A DNA stretch of 64,000 nt from Aliirhizobium smilacinae (GTDB lineage Bacteria; Pseudomonadota; Alphaproteobacteria; Rhizobiales; Rhizobiaceae). The stretch covers positions 1,426,001 through 1,490,000 of the forward strand of contig NZ_VDMN01000001.1 in the NCBI RefSeq assembly GCF_006335145.1, written 5' to 3'. The position numbers were made by a program, and so were the translations under genes. Below, piece by piece: positions 1 through 10,097 of the stretch; the stretch's first letter is position 1; each line of letters starts with the position of its first letter. Under the pieces are notes generated by a model. That model was not told where the DNA came from. It saw only the letters and a list, made by a program, of their open reading frames with translations, and ran no database searches.

Positions 1-203
1 TTCTGGCCGACGAAGACGCGCAGGGCAAAATCGTCGCTCTCGGAGGATTCGGTTCCCTCGACCTTGCCGAGGCGAACCGAGACGGAGCGGGAGCGGGAGC
101 GCACGACGACGGCATCGGCCGCATCCGCCCCTGCGGCCTTCGCCAGATCGATCAATTCGGAAGCACGGGACAAAAGCTGGGCGGAATCAATTTCGGAGCT
201 CAT
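1..203 (-). CDS. pmbA: TldD/PmbA-family metalloprotease-like protein, N-terminal part (3' end outside window)
   Basis: The reverse strand opens with ATG at 203 and reads 67 codons off the window edge. The product begins MSSEIDSAQLLSRASELIDL and continues through a serine/arginine stretch to LRVFVGQ, which resembles the N-terminus of PmbA/TldD modulators of DNA gyrase, proteins that also mature microcin-type peptides. The catalytic metal site of this family lies further downstream and is not in the window, so only the family call is possible. It is divergent from the antiporter gene, with 136 bases between the two starts that must hold both promoters. Confidence 0.7.
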   Translation of the reverse strand, partial: MSSEIDSAQLLSRASELIDLAKAAGADAADAVVVRSRSRSVSVRLGKVEGTESSESDDFALRVFVGQ

Positions 204-339
204 ATTTGCAAGCCTTTCGTTGCCGTCCCATTTATTGTGAGCGCTTCGAAGCATCAAGGGCGCCACACCTTTTCTTGACCGGGTTGTCGCGCCTTTCGAA
301 CGACCTGACTACCCCTTTTCGCCGATCGAAAGTTTTTGC

Positions 340-2163
340 ATGACCGCACCCGGCTCGCTGTTTACCGAAATGCTGCTTCTTCTGGCCGGAGCGGTCATCG
401 CCGCGCCGATCTTCAAACGGCTGGGGCTGGGCACCGTGCTCGGTTATCTGGCGGTCGGCGTGATCATCGGACCGGTGTTCCAACGCATCACCGATACGGA
501 AGAAGTGCTGCATGTTGCAGAATACGGCGTCGTCTTCCTGCTCTTCGTCATCGGGCTGGAACTGAAGCCTTCGCGCCTGTGGCAGATGCGCGGTGACGTA
601 TTCGGCCTCGGGCCTGCCCAGGTGCTGCTCAGCGGGCTTGTGCTCGCCGCGCTTTCCTTCGAGACCGGTTTGGCGAACTGGCAGGGCAGCCTGATCATCG
701 GCTTCGGCCTTGCCCTGTCATCCACCGCGTTCGCCCTGCAGTTGCTCAACGATGCCGGCGACATCAACAGCCGATACGGGCAGCGGTCATTCTCGGTGCT
801 GCTGTTCCAGGATCTGGCGATCGTGCCGCTTCTGGCGCTGATCACCGTGCTCGCACCCGGCACGGAAGAACAGGCCGCCACGCCGCTTGTCGATTTTGCC
901 GTCGCGGTCGCCGCCATCGCCGCGATGATCGTCGCCGGAAAATATCTTCTCAATCCGATGTTCCAGATCATTGCGCGAACAGGGGCGCGCGAGGTGATGA
1001 TCGCAGCCGCCCTGCTCGTCGTGCTCGGATCCGCGGCCGCGATGCAGATGGTTGGCCTTTCTATGGCGATGGGGGCATTTCTCTCCGGCGTGATGCTGGC
1101 CGAATCCTCCTACCGGCACGAACTGGAAGCGGATATCGAACCGTTCCGCGGCCTGCTTCTGGCGTTGTTCTTCGTCGCGGTCGGGCTGTCGCTCGAACTC
1201 GGCGTGATCATCGACCATATCCTGTTCATCGTGCCGGCCGTGATCGTCTTCATGGCGGTCAAGGCGCTGGTGGTCTACTGGCTGTGCCGGCTGTGGGGTT
1301 CATCCCATAACGACGCGATCCAGATCGCCTTCCTGCTGCCGCAGGGCGGTGAATTCGCCTTCGTACTGTTTACCACCGCGACGGCCGCCGGGCTGCTTTC
1401 TTCATCGACTGCCTCAATGCTGATCGCCATCGTAACGCTGTCCATGGCGCTGACGCCGCTTGGGGCAGCACTCGCCAAGCGGTTCATGAGCGGCGAAACA
1501 CGGGAGGAGCTGGACGAGGATTTTGCCGGTGCCGGTGCTGGCGCCGACGTGCTGATGATCGGCTTTTCGCGCTTCGGCCAGATCGCCGCGCAGATCCTTC
1601 TTGCAGGCGGACGCGATGTTACCGTGATCGACGATTCGGCCGATCGCATCCGCCAGGCCGCCAATTTCGGTTTCCGCATCTATTTCGGCGATGGCACCCG
1701 CCGCGACGTTCTCGTCTCGTCGGGCATCGAACGAGCCAAGATCGTCGTCGTCGCGACGCAGAAACGAGAGACGACCAACAAGATCGTCGAACTGATCCAG
1801 TCCGATTTCCCAAATGTGCGGCTGTTTTCCCGCTCCTACGACCGTATCCACTCCTTGTGGCTGCGGGAAAAAGGCGTCGAATACGAATTGCGCGAGACGC
1901 TGGAATCCGGCCTGCTTTTCGGGGCAAAAACGCTGGAAGCGCTCGGAATGCCCGAGGCACGTGCCGGGGAAATCCTCGAAGACATCCGCCGCCGCGACGA
2001 GGAACGGCTGCAGATCCAGGCGGTCGAAGGTATTTCGGCGGGGCGGGACAAGCTGTTCAACAGCCCGGTCAAGCCGGAACCGCTGATCAAGCCGAAACGC
2101 GTCACCGTCGAGGAAGACGATGCCGGCGGCGTCAACACGGGTTTGTCAGTGGGGAAGTGGTGA
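340..2163 (+). CDS. Monovalent cation:proton antiporter-2 (CPA2), KefB/KefC-like
   Basis: A 607-residue integral membrane protein. Residues 1 to about 390 form a run of hydrophobic helices typical of the Na+/H+ exchanger domain, including the GxxLAES loop near 250. Residues about 400-520 form a cytoplasmic RCK/TrkA-N nucleotide-binding domain, with a Rossmann glycine motif in the form GFSRFG and a following acidic residue in VIDDS. This layout is that of KefB/KefC/YbaL potassium-efflux antiporters, gated by nucleotide or glutathione adducts. The C-terminal ~85 residues are charged and probably disordered. No KefF/KefG ancillary oxidoreductase gene is adjacent. The gene is convergent with the patatin gene, with 12 bases between stops. 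Confidence 0.88.
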   Translation: MTAPGSLFTEMLLLLAGAVIAAPIFKRLGLGTVLGYLAVGVIIGPVFQRITDTEEVLHVAEYGVVFLLFVIGLELKPSRLWQMRGDVFGLGPAQVLLSGLVLAALSFETGLANWQGSLIIGFGLALSSTAFALQLLNDAGDINSRYGQRSFSVLLFQDLAIVPLLALITVLAPGTEEQAATPLVDFAVAVAAIAAMIVAGKYLLNPMFQIIARTGAREVMIAAALLVVLGSAAAMQMVGLSMAMGAFLSGVMLAESSYRHELEADIEPFRGLLLALFFVAVGLSLELGVIIDHILFIVPAVIVFMAVKALVVYWLCRLWGSSHNDAIQIAFLLPQGGEFAFVLFTTATAAGLLSSSTASMLIAIVTLSMALTPLGAALAKRFMSGETREELDEDFAGAGAGADVLMIGFSRFGQIAAQILLAGGRDVTVIDDSADRIRQAANFGFRIYFGDGTRRDVLVSSGIERAKIVVVATQKRETTNKIVELIQSDFPNVRLFSRSYDRIHSLWLREKGVEYELRETLESGLLFGAKTLEALGMPEARAGEILEDIRRRDEERLQIQAVEGISAGRDKLFNSPVKPEPLIKPKRVTVEEDDAGGVNTGLSVGKW

Positions 2164-2175
2164 CGACGGACAGGT

Positions 2176-3057
2176 TCAGTCCCTTCCAACCGCCGTCTCC
2201 AACGCATCGACCGCCCGTTTCAGCTCGTCCTTCACATGGCTCGCTTCGTCGAGGATTTCCTGGGCTTTGAGAAAATCCAGGACGCGGAAGCGGTTTACCT
2301 GTGGGCGCAGAAAGATGTGCGGCGGGTTGAGCTTGAGTTTCAGTGCGATCGAGGCCTGCATGGTCAGCTGGCTGGCGCCGAAAAGACTGTCGATACGGCT
2401 GGGCGGATGGGTTCCGTCGCCTTCCGGGGCGCCGACCACATCGACGCCGATCACCACATCGGCAAGGTCCAGCAGCTGTTCGTAAGGAACAGGATTGAAG
2501 ACGCCGCCATCGATCATCACACGGCCGTTGACCCAGACCGGCATGAACAGGCCTGGAATGGCAGCCGATGCGGCGATCGCTGTGCGCAGATCGCCCTCTT
2601 CCAGCACCACCTCGGCCTGCCCGTAATAATCGGTGGCGGAGATTTTCAGCGGGATTTTCAGATCGGCAAAATCCTCCGGGATATCGGGAGGTAGGAAGGC
2701 ATCGAGGATAGGGTCGAGATTGAAATGGCCGAAACGGAAGCCGCCCAGCTTGTCGCGCATGCTTGCGGGGCCGAGCGTCCAGAGGCGATTGAAGAGCGAA
2801 TTGCGGTTGCCCATCGTGCGCAGCGTATAGTCGCGGATATCCGAGCCTCGCATGCCGGACGCCATGCCGGCGCCCATGATAGCGCCGATCGAGGATCCCG
2901 AGATTGCCACCGGCGTGATGCCGAGTTCGTCGAGCGCCTCGATGATGCAGATATGCGAGACACCTCTCGCTCCGCCGCCACCGAAGGCGACCGCATAACG
3001 CAGGCCCTCCCCGCTTTTTTCAGGATCCAGATCCGGCAGGGAGAGGCGTGTGTTCAT
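2176..3057 (-). CDS. Patatin-like phospholipase family protein (RssA-type)
   Basis: A 293-residue protein with the patatin signature: an oxyanion-hole GGGGARG at 26-32, the nucleophile motif GSSIG with Ser56, and the catalytic DGG with Asp183. A Ser-Asp dyad of this kind hydrolyses acyl esters of phospholipids or lysophospholipids. There is no signal peptide or membrane segment, so it should act in the cytosol or on the inner membrane face. It is the last gene of a minus-strand group, 8 bases after rsmD, which suggests co-transcription with rluB and rsmD. The substrate cannot be read from sequence. Confidence 0.85.
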   Translation of the reverse strand: MNTRLSLPDLDPEKSGEGLRYAVAFGGGGARGVSHICIIEALDELGITPVAISGSSIGAIMGAGMASGMRGSDIRDYTLRTMGNRNSLFNRLWTLGPASMRDKLGGFRFGHFNLDPILDAFLPPDIPEDFADLKIPLKISATDYYGQAEVVLEEGDLRTAIAASAAIPGLFMPVWVNGRVMIDGGVFNPVPYEQLLDLADVVIGVDVVGAPEGDGTHPPSRIDSLFGASQLTMQASIALKLKLNPPHIFLRPQVNRFRVLDFLKAQEILDEASHVKDELKRAVDALETAVGRD

Positions 3058-3065
3058 CGTGAGGA

Positions 3066-3626
3066 TCAGCCCGGCTGATAACGATAGAATTCGATGCGGC
3101 TATCGCCGAACATCCGGCTTTCCAGCTGTTTGAAGGCAGGATCGACGGTGATTACGGCATCCGCATGTTCCTCGAGCGCAACGAGGGCGCCTGCCGCCAG
3201 CCAGCCGCCATTATGAGCCGAGAACAATGCCTTTTCGCCCAATCCCTTGCCGTATGGTGGATCGGCGAACAGGAAATCGAAGGGCTCGATGTTGCCGATC
3301 GAGCCCAAACTGGTCGCGTCGCGACGGAGAATGCGCGCCCGGCCGTGCAGACCGAAACTGTCGATATTCTCCCAGAGCAGCCCCCTGCCCTCGACGCTGT
3401 TTTCGACGAACAGCGCCTGCTTGCAGCCACGGGACAAAGCTTCCAGCCCGACAGCACCGGTGCCGGCAAAAAGGTCGATCACCCGAGTACCATCGACCGC
3501 GTCCGGATAGACGTGGCCGATGATGTTGAACAGGCTTTCGCGCGTCCGGTCGATGGTCGGCCGGATATCGTTCGTCTTCGGCGTGGCCAGAGCGCGGCCG
3601 CGGAACTCACCCCCTACAATCCGCAC
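3066..3626 (-). CDS. rsmD: 16S rRNA (guanine(966)-N(2))-methyltransferase RsmD
   Basis: A 186-residue SAM-dependent methyltransferase matching RsmD in length and in order of motifs: the RIVGGEFRGR start, TRPTxDRTRES-like residues near 25, the SAM loop DLFAGTGAVGLEA near 50, and the catalytic FADPPYG motif near 122. RsmD makes m2G966 in the P-site region of 16S rRNA during 30S assembly. The start is GTG, 3 bases after the rluB stop, so translation is probably coupled to rluB. Pairing of these two rRNA modification genes fits their shared role. Confidence 0.93.
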   Translation of the reverse strand: MRIVGGEFRGRALATPKTNDIRPTIDRTRESLFNIIGHVYPDAVDGTRVIDLFAGTGAVGLEALSRGCKQALFVENSVEGRGLLWENIDSFGLHGRARILRRDATSLGSIGNIEPFDFLFADPPYGKGLGEKALFSAHNGGWLAAGALVALEEHADAVITVDPAFKQLESRMFGDSRIEFYRYQPG

Positions 3627-3629
3627 AGC

Positions 3630-5771
3630 TTAGCCCCTCGGTGTCCGCGGTTTACCGCCAGGACGTCCACCGCCTGGGCCACCGCGCGCACCACCACCGG
3701 GCTTGCCACCACTGGGTCTGCCACCGGACGGCTTGCCGCCAAACGATTTTCCGCCGCCCGGCTTACCGCCGAAACCGGGTTTTCCACCCGACGGCTTGCC
3801 ACCAAAACCGGGTTTTGCGCCTGCGGGCTTTCCACCGAAAGGCTTGTCGCCCCTTGCTGGACGATCACCGAAAGAGCGTTCACCGCTGCCTTCGCGGGCC
3901 GGGCGGTCACCACGCGGCGGGCGATCCGAGAAAGACCGTGCGGGACGGTCGCCATCTTCGCGCGGCTTGCGGTCACCAAAGGGCCTGTCGCTTCTGGGGC
4001 GATCACCGAACGAACGTTCTCCCCTCGGCTTGTCGCCGTAGGGACGGTCGCCACGTGGCTTGTCGCCAAAACTGCGTTCTCCGCGCGGACGCTCCGAGCG
4101 CCCCTCGCTGGAAAAGGACTTGGGCCGTGCCGGACGGTCGCCGTCTTCACGGGGCTTGCGATCGCCATAGGGCTTGTCGCCGCGGGGGCGATCACCAAAG
4201 GAGCGTTCACCCCTCGGCTTGTCGCCGAACGAGCGCTCGCCGCGCGGCTTGTCACCAAAACCGCGATCGTCGCGATCACCACGCTTGCCGCCGAAACCAC
4301 TCTTTTCCGGCTGGTCCTCGCCGCGGATCCAGTCGCTGTCTTCCTTGACGCGGTTGACGACGACACGGCGGTCGTTCTCCGGTGCCGGCTTCTTGAACAG
4401 CTGCTCGGCCTGGGCGCGGGCTGTGACCTTGCGGCCAGTGTCGTCGGTCGTCGGACGGGCGCCGGGCGCCATCCAGACATTGGCGGTGCGGCTGGTGCCC
4501 ATCGGCGGGCGCTTCTTCGGCTTATCCTCGCCGAAATCGCGATCCGAGGGCTTGCTTCCGAACTTGCCTGCCGGCTTGTCGGAAAACTTGCGATCATCCC
4601 GACGGGCTTCCGGGCGCTTGGCATCGGGCCGTTTGGTGTCTAGACGACCAAGGGCACGCTCGCGGCGATCTCCCTGGTCGTTTCCACGATCGGCCCAGCC
4701 ACTGCGCTCGGGCCTTGCAGGCCGTTCGGCCTTTTCTTCCCGCTGCGGCTTTTCGTCTTCGACGACGCGCTCGTTATAAATCGGTGCTTCGAAATTCGCC
4801 TTGGATTCGTCGATCAGGCGTGGGCCGAGCTGGTCGCGCAGCGTGCGGCCGCGCACTTCCAGAACTTCGCCTTCCGGCAGGTCCCCGAGCTGGAACGGGC
4901 CGTAGGAAATACGGATGAGGCGGTTGACCTCCAGACCGAGCGCGCCCAGCACGTTCTTGATTTCGCGGTTCTTGCCTTCGCGAAGACCCATGGTGATCCA
5001 GACGTTACGGCCCTGGCTGCGGTCGAGCGTCGCTTCGATCGAACCGTAGAGAACGCCGTCGACGGCGATGCCGTCCTTCAGCTTGTCGAGTTCGGCCTGA
5101 TCGACCTCGCCATGGGCGCGGACGCGGTAGCGGCGCAGCCAGCCGGTGGTCGGCAGTTCGAGTGTGCGCGACAGGCCGCCGTCATTGGTGAGCAGCAGCA
5201 GGCCTTCGGTGTTGATGTCGAGACGGCCGATGGAGAGAACCCGCGGCAGGCCTTCCGGCAGGTTATCGAACACGGTCGGGCGGCCTTCCGGATCGGAATT
5301 GGTCGTCACCAGACCGCCGGGCTTGTGGTAAAGCCACAGGCGCGTACGCTCTATGCCGCGAATTGGCGTGCCATCCACCTCGATCTTGTCTTCCAGCGTC
5401 ACGTTGACGACCGGCGTATCGAGCGGCTTGCCGTTCAGGGTAACGCGGCCTTCGAGGATCATCCGCTCGATGTCGCGGCGCGACGCCACGCCGACGCGGG
5501 CGAGTAGTTTCGAGATACGCTCCGGCTTGCCTTCCGTCGGTGCGGACGCGCCATCAGCAACGAATTCCTCACGCTTGGCCGAACGAACCGGCTTCCTGAC
5601 AGCACCTTCCGCCTGGGCGCGCGGCTTTGCAGCGCCACCGGCCGGCTTGGCCGCGGACTTGAAACCGGGCTTGGCGCCGGACTTCGAAACAGTCTTGCCT
5701 TCCGCTCTCGGTTTGATTTCGCGAACGAAGGTCTTGGCTTCGCCGCGCTTCGGCTTGTCTTTTGAATTCAT
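3630..5771 (-). CDS. rluB: 23S rRNA pseudouridine synthase RluB-like, with a long repetitive C-terminal tail
   Basis: ATG at 5771 gives 713 residues; an in-frame start at 5873 is less likely because the added stretch does not look like the family. An N-terminal Lys/Ala-rich region (1-80) precedes an S4 RNA-binding domain (about 85-140) and the pseudouridine synthase domain with the catalytic motif GRLDINTEG (Asp185). The RsuA/RluB/E/F family modifies 16S or 23S rRNA. From about 340 to the end the protein is a low-complexity tail of Arg, Gly, Asp, Lys and Pro, with many RGERSFGDKP/RGDRPYGDRK-type repeats ending in GGKPGFGGKPSGG-type repeats. Such tails are known from rhizobial RluB and probably bind RNA without a fold. 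Confidence 0.9.
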   Translation of the reverse strand: MNSKDKPKRGEAKTFVREIKPRAEGKTVSKSGAKPGFKSAAKPAGGAAKPRAQAEGAVRKPVRSAKREEFVADGASAPTEGKPERISKLLARVGVASRRDIERMILEGRVTLNGKPLDTPVVNVTLEDKIEVDGTPIRGIERTRLWLYHKPGGLVTTNSDPEGRPTVFDNLPEGLPRVLSIGRLDINTEGLLLLTNDGGLSRTLELPTTGWLRRYRVRAHGEVDQAELDKLKDGIAVDGVLYGSIEATLDRSQGRNVWITMGLREGKNREIKNVLGALGLEVNRLIRISYGPFQLGDLPEGEVLEVRGRTLRDQLGPRLIDESKANFEAPIYNERVVEDEKPQREEKAERPARPERSGWADRGNDQGDRRERALGRLDTKRPDAKRPEARRDDRKFSDKPAGKFGSKPSDRDFGEDKPKKRPPMGTSRTANVWMAPGARPTTDDTGRKVTARAQAEQLFKKPAPENDRRVVVNRVKEDSDWIRGEDQPEKSGFGGKRGDRDDRGFGDKPRGERSFGDKPRGERSFGDRPRGDKPYGDRKPREDGDRPARPKSFSSEGRSERPRGERSFGDKPRGDRPYGDKPRGERSFGDRPRSDRPFGDRKPREDGDRPARSFSDRPPRGDRPAREGSGERSFGDRPARGDKPFGGKPAGAKPGFGGKPSGGKPGFGGKPGGGKSFGGKPSGGRPSGGKPGGGARGGPGGGRPGGKPRTPRG

Positions 5772-5919
5772 TTGTTGTTTGCCTGAAGCAGGATGTCGAC
5801 GGATACGTTCCGGACATACTTGTTCGTGTTGACCAGATGGATGCGCACCCATAAGGCGCGCTTCGTGTTGCATGCTTCCTACCAGTTCATGCGATCCGGG
5901 TTAAGAGGAAATCGCTGAA

Positions 5920-6375
5920 ATGCCTAAGAGCGACGGCTTCATGGATGCCGCACTGACAGAAGCCAGGAATGCCGCCGAACGTGGCGAGGTTCCGGTCGGC
6001 GCCGTACTCGTCATCGACGGCGAGATCGTTGCCCGCTCGGGCAACCGCACCCGCGCCGAAAACGACATTACCGCCCATGCCGAAATTGCCGTGATCCGTG
6101 AGGCTGCAGCCAGTTTCGGCAGCGAACGCCTCGGTGGAGCGGATCTCTACGTGACGCTGGAACCCTGCACCATGTGCGCCGGGGCGATATCCTTTGCCCG
6201 TATCCGCCGCCTCTATTACGGCGCAAACGATCCCAAGGGCGGAGCTGTGGAAAGCGGCGTGCGGTTCTTCTCGCAACCCACCTGCCACCATGCGCCGGAA
6301 GTCTATTCCGGCATTGCGGCAACACCGGCAGCCGAACTGCTTACCGGCTTTTTCCGTTCGCGACGGGAGAAATAA
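5920..6375 (+). CDS. tadA: tRNA(adenine34) deaminase TadA
   Basis: A 151-residue zinc deaminase. It shows the HAE motif (His53, Glu55 as proton shuttle) and PCTMC (Cys83, Cys86) that bind the catalytic zinc. TadA converts A34 to inosine in the anticodon of tRNA-Arg(ACG) and is essential in most bacteria. Its length and motif spacing match the family exactly. It is divergent from rluB, with 148 bases between the two starts, and convergent with the lipoprotein gene. Confidence 0.94.
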   Translation: MPKSDGFMDAALTEARNAAERGEVPVGAVLVIDGEIVARSGNRTRAENDITAHAEIAVIREAAASFGSERLGGADLYVTLEPCTMCAGAISFARIRRLYYGANDPKGGAVESGVRFFSQPTCHHAPEVYSGIAATPAAELLTGFFRSRREK

Positions 6376-6406
6376 GCCTTATTGGCCGAGCCTTACTGGC
6401 CAAACT

Positions 6407-7045
6407 TTACTGGAAAGGCTTCCACCAGGAGGAATCCTTTGTGGACGCCGCCTCGGCTTCCTTCTTGCGGCGCGCTTCCTTCTTGGTTTCCGGCTCGCCG
6501 AGATCCTGCAGGGTCGTGGCATCGGCAGAGCGATACTGACTCGGCGGGTCAGACAGCGTCCGGCGGCCACCGACGATACCCGGATCGTTTGCGTTGGCCT
6601 TGGCCCTGCGGAAGGCTTCCCACTTCTCCGGCTCCGTCATCTGGCCGGCCTGACCACGGCCTGCCAGCAGCGGCGAACGATAGTTCGGATTGCCCTGGTT
6701 GTCGGTCGCTTCCTGACGCAGACGCTCGCGGGCTTCTTCCGGCGACTCGACCCAGTTCGGATTGTTTTCGCGGTTGGCAAGCGATTGCTGCGGTGGAGGC
6801 AGGTTTCCGCCTTCCTGATGGCTGGCAACAACCAGCGACGGACGCGGGTTGTAGCGGATCTTGGCCTTTTCCTTGCTGCGATCACCACCGATATCGATAG
6901 CCGAGGTCACGTCATCGCCCAGCTGTTCCATGGCCGTCTTGTCGGTGCCATAGGTCGGGCTTCCCATGCAGCCGGAAAGCGCCACGGTCACAGCCAACAA
7001 GCCGGCCGCGCTCAGGGCCACATGCAAGGTTTTCTTCGTTTCCAT
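6407..7045 (-). CDS. Hypothetical lipoprotein
   Basis: Start ATG at 7045 was chosen because the 212-residue product then opens METKKTLHV followed by a hydrophobic stretch and the lipobox LSGC, so signal peptidase II should cleave before Cys near residue 25. The mature part is Gln/Asn/Arg/Pro-rich, with no domain I recognise and a Lys/Arg/Glu-rich segment near the C-terminus. It sits between tadA (convergent) and ileS (same strand, 133 bases upstream). Similar lipoproteins of unknown function occur in Rhizobiaceae; no role is assigned here. Confidence 0.75.
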   Translation of the reverse strand: METKKTLHVALSAAGLLAVTVALSGCMGSPTYGTDKTAMEQLGDDVTSAIDIGGDRSKEKAKIRYNPRPSLVVASHQEGGNLPPPQQSLANRENNPNWVESPEEARERLRQEATDNQGNPNYRSPLLAGRGQAGQMTEPEKWEAFRRAKANANDPGIVGGRRTLSDPPSQYRSADATTLQDLGEPETKKEARRKKEAEAASTKDSSWWKPFQ

Positions 7046-7178
7046 CAAACCCCTACCAGAGCGCCCGCCTCGACGCTTTAGAGACAATTGCAATCGACTG
7101 ACGGATAAATCCGGCCAATTTCAGGCAGGAATACCGGATGACGCACTCAAGCGCAATCATCCGGCACAGTTCATGACA

Positions 7179-10097
7179 TTACAGTTTGCCAAGCTTTGCG
7201 AGTTCGGTGAGTGCCGCCGCATCGCGCGCCGAAACATCCGGCCAGACAGGATCGGAACCGACATCGGTCGTAACCCGCCACGAACGGGCGCATTTGACCC
7301 CTTCGGCCAGCTTCGGATCGACGGAGACACCCTGTATTTCGGCCAGACGGAAAGCCGCTTCCGGCCCCTCGCCTGTCGTGATCGTGATGGCCGAGGTGAT
7401 GCAGGTCTCCTCGAATTCGAGGCCTTCAAGTGCGGCCAGAAGATCGGCATCGGCGACATAGACGACCGGAGCCGCTTCCAGTGAAGAACCGATACGCTTG
7501 TCCTTGCGCTCGATTTCCAGCGCGCCGGTCACGACCGAACGGACCTTGCGGATTTTTGCCCACTTTTCGGCAACCGCGTCGTTCTTCCACTCGGCCGGCA
7601 CGTCCGGGAATTGCTCGAGATGCACCGAAACCGCATCGGGCTTCAGCGACAACCATGCCTCTTCGGTGGTGAAAGGCAGCATCGGCGCCAGCCACGTCAC
7701 CATGGATTCGAAGATCTTGCGGATGACGGCAAGCGACGCACGGCGGCGCGGGCTAGACGGCGCATCGCAATACAGCGCGTCCTTGCGGATATCGAAATAG
7801 AAGGCCGACAGTTCGATATTGGCGAAATCGATCAGCGCGCGGGCGATCTTCTTGAACTCGAATGCGTCATACCCTTCGCGCACCAGCTTATCGAGCTCGA
7901 ACAGGCGATGCAGCATCAGCTTTTCGAGTTCGGGAAGCTCTGCATAGGCGATTTCCTCGCCTTCATCATGCGCCAGCGTGCCGAGCATCCAGCGGATGGT
8001 GTTGCGCAGTTTGCGATAGGCATCGACGTTCGTCTGGATGATCGTCTTGCCGAGACGCTGGTCTTCCCAGTAATCGGTGGTCATGACCCAGAGGCGCAGG
8101 ATATCGGCGCCGGCATCCTTCATCACGTCCTGCGGGGACACGACATTGCCGAGCGACTTCGACATCTTCTGGCCCTTTTCATCCATGGTGAAACCATGGG
8201 TGACGACCGTATCGTAAGGTGCGCGGCCGCGGGTGGCAGCCGATTCCAAGAGCGACGAATGGAACCAGCCACGATGCTGGTCGGACCCTTCGAGATAGAC
8301 GTCGGCCGGCCATTTCAGGTCGGGGCGATCTTCCAGCGTGAACGTGTGGGTGCTCCCCGAGTCGAACCAGACATCGAGGATGTCCATCACCTGCGTCCAT
8401 TTGGCGTGGTCATGGCCATTGCCGAGGAAACGTTCCTTGGCACCTGCAGCAAACCATGCGTCCGCCCCTTCGGCATCAAAGGCTTCGAGGATGCGCTTGT
8501 TGACCTCTTCGTCTTGCAGGACATTGCCTTCGTCATCGGCAAACACGCAGATCGGGACGCCCCAGGCGCGCTGACGTGACAGAACCCAGTCCGGGCGCTG
8601 TTCGATCATGGCGCGCAGACGGTTCTGGCCGCCGGCGGGGACGAAACGGGTATCGTCGATGGCGTTGAGAGCGCGGGTGCGCAACGTCGTGCCGTCCTTC
8701 AGGTCCTTGTCCATATAGACGAACCATTGCGGCGTGTTGCGGAAGATGATCGGCTTCTTGGAGCGCCAGGAATGCGGATACTGGTGCTTCAGGCGACCAC
8801 GCGCAAACAGCGCGTTGCGTTCGATCAGCGCCTTGATGACGCGATCGTTGGCATCGCCCTTCTTGCCGTTGTCATCCATGACGCGAGCGCCGTCAAAGCC
8901 GGGGGCGTCGGCGGTGTAGGTGCCGGAATCGTCGACCGGGAACGGGATGCGGGTATCGATGCCGCGCGCTTCGAGTTCCTTGACGCTGGACATCCAGGCC
9001 TCGAAGTCTTCGCGGCCATGGGAGGGGGCCGTATGGACGAAACCGGTACCGGCATCATCGGTGACGTGGTCGCCGGCGAGAAGGGGCACGGCGAAGTCGT
9101 AGCCGAGGTCGGCGAGCGGGTGGGCAGCAGTGATGCCGGCGAGTTCTTCGGCGGAAACGTCACGCAGCTTCTTGAAGGTGAGCTTTGCCTTGGCAGCGGA
9201 TTCGTCCGACAGACCATCGGCAAAGATCAGCTTTTCACCCGGACGCGGGCCGAAATCGTTTTCGGCCGTCAACACTTCGTACAGGCCGTAAGCGACGCGC
9301 GGCGAAAACGCGATGGCGCGGTTGCCAGGGATGGTCCAAGGCGTGGTCGTCCAGATGACGACGTGGGCATCGGCCAGCTCTTCCGAGCCACTAACCACCG
9401 GGAATTTCACCCAGATCGTGTCACTCTCGTAGTCATGATATTCGACCTCGGCTTCCGCCAGCGCCGTGCGCTCGACGACCGACCACATGATCGGCTTCGA
9501 GCCGCGATAGAGCTGGCCGCTCATGGCGATCTTCAGCAGTTCTCCGGCGATGCGGCTTTCCGAATGGAAATTCATCGTCAGATAGGGATTGTCGAAATCG
9601 CCAACGATGCCGAGGCGCTTGAATTCTTCCGCCTGGATCTTGATCCACTTTTCGGCATAGGCGCGGCATTCCTTGCGGAATTCGATCATCGCGTCCGGCT
9701 GCTTCAGGTCAGGCTTGGCCTTGCCCTTGGCGCGGTAGTTTTCTTCCTCGATCTTCCACTCGATCGGCAGGCCGTGGCAATCCCAGCCGGGAACGTAGTT
9801 CGAGTCATATCCGCGCATCTGGAACGAGCGGGTGATGACGTCTTTCAGGATCTTGTTCAGCGCATGGCCGATATGGATGTTGCCGTTGGCATAGGGAGGG
9901 CCATCGTGCAGCACGAACTTTTCGCGGCCGGCGGCGGAAGCGCGGAGTTGTCTGTAAAGATCCATCTCGCGCCAGCGGGCAACCGTTTCCGGTTCTTTCT
10001 GCGGCAGGCCTGCACGCATGGGAAATTCGGTCTCGGGCAGATAGAGGGTCTTCGAGTAATCGAGCTTTTCGCCCGTTTCAGTCACTGTATCGGTCAT
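7179..10097 (-). CDS. ileS: Isoleucine--tRNA ligase
   Basis: ATG at 10097 gives 972 residues; a TTG three codons upstream is possible. It is a class I synthetase: the HIGH signature (HIGHALNK) lies near residue 75 and the KMSKSLGN loop near 650, separated by a long CP1 editing domain with the [13 protein letters not shown] threonine-rich editing motif. It charges tRNA-Ile with isoleucine in the cytosol and edits valine. The C-terminus lacks an obvious zinc-finger cysteine cluster, as is common in alphaproteobacteria. It is encoded alone, with about 310 bases upstream before the divergent HicB-like gene. Confidence 0.97.
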   Translation of the reverse strand: MTDTVTETGEKLDYSKTLYLPETEFPMRAGLPQKEPETVARWREMDLYRQLRASAAGREKFVLHDGPPYANGNIHIGHALNKILKDVITRSFQMRGYDSNYVPGWDCHGLPIEWKIEEENYRAKGKAKPDLKQPDAMIEFRKECRAYAEKWIKIQAEEFKRLGIVGDFDNPYLTMNFHSESRIAGELLKIAMSGQLYRGSKPIMWSVVERTALAEAEVEYHDYESDTIWVKFPVVSGSEELADAHVVIWTTTPWTIPGNRAIAFSPRVAYGLYEVLTAENDFGPRPGEKLIFADGLSDESAAKAKLTFKKLRDVSAEELAGITAAHPLADLGYDFAVPLLAGDHVTDDAGTGFVHTAPSHGREDFEAWMSSVKELEARGIDTRIPFPVDDSGTYTADAPGFDGARVMDDNGKKGDANDRVIKALIERNALFARGRLKHQYPHSWRSKKPIIFRNTPQWFVYMDKDLKDGTTLRTRALNAIDDTRFVPAGGQNRLRAMIEQRPDWVLSRQRAWGVPICVFADDEGNVLQDEEVNKRILEAFDAEGADAWFAAGAKERFLGNGHDHAKWTQVMDILDVWFDSGSTHTFTLEDRPDLKWPADVYLEGSDQHRGWFHSSLLESAATRGRAPYDTVVTHGFTMDEKGQKMSKSLGNVVSPQDVMKDAGADILRLWVMTTDYWEDQRLGKTIIQTNVDAYRKLRNTIRWMLGTLAHDEGEEIAYAELPELEKLMLHRLFELDKLVREGYDAFEFKKIARALIDFANIELSAFYFDIRKDALYCDAPSSPRRRASLAVIRKIFESMVTWLAPMLPFTTEEAWLSLKPDAVSVHLEQFPDVPAEWKNDAVAEKWAKIRKVRSVVTGALEIERKDKRIGSSLEAAPVVYVADADLLAALEGLEFEETCITSAITITTGEGPEAAFRLAEIQGVSVDPKLAEGVKCARSWRVTTDVGSDPVWPDVSARDAAALTELAKLGKL

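Noticed and set aside
3700-4350. Regular short repeats that look like a CRISPR array
   Set aside because: Units are degenerate, without constant spacers, and in frame with the rluB tail, so they are coding repeats.
3165-4643. Long open frame on the plus strand opposite rluB and rsmD
   Set aside because: It is antisense to the Arg/Gly-rich tail of rluB and rsmD; its protein is made of low-complexity repeats with no start signal or known domain. High GC creates such frames.
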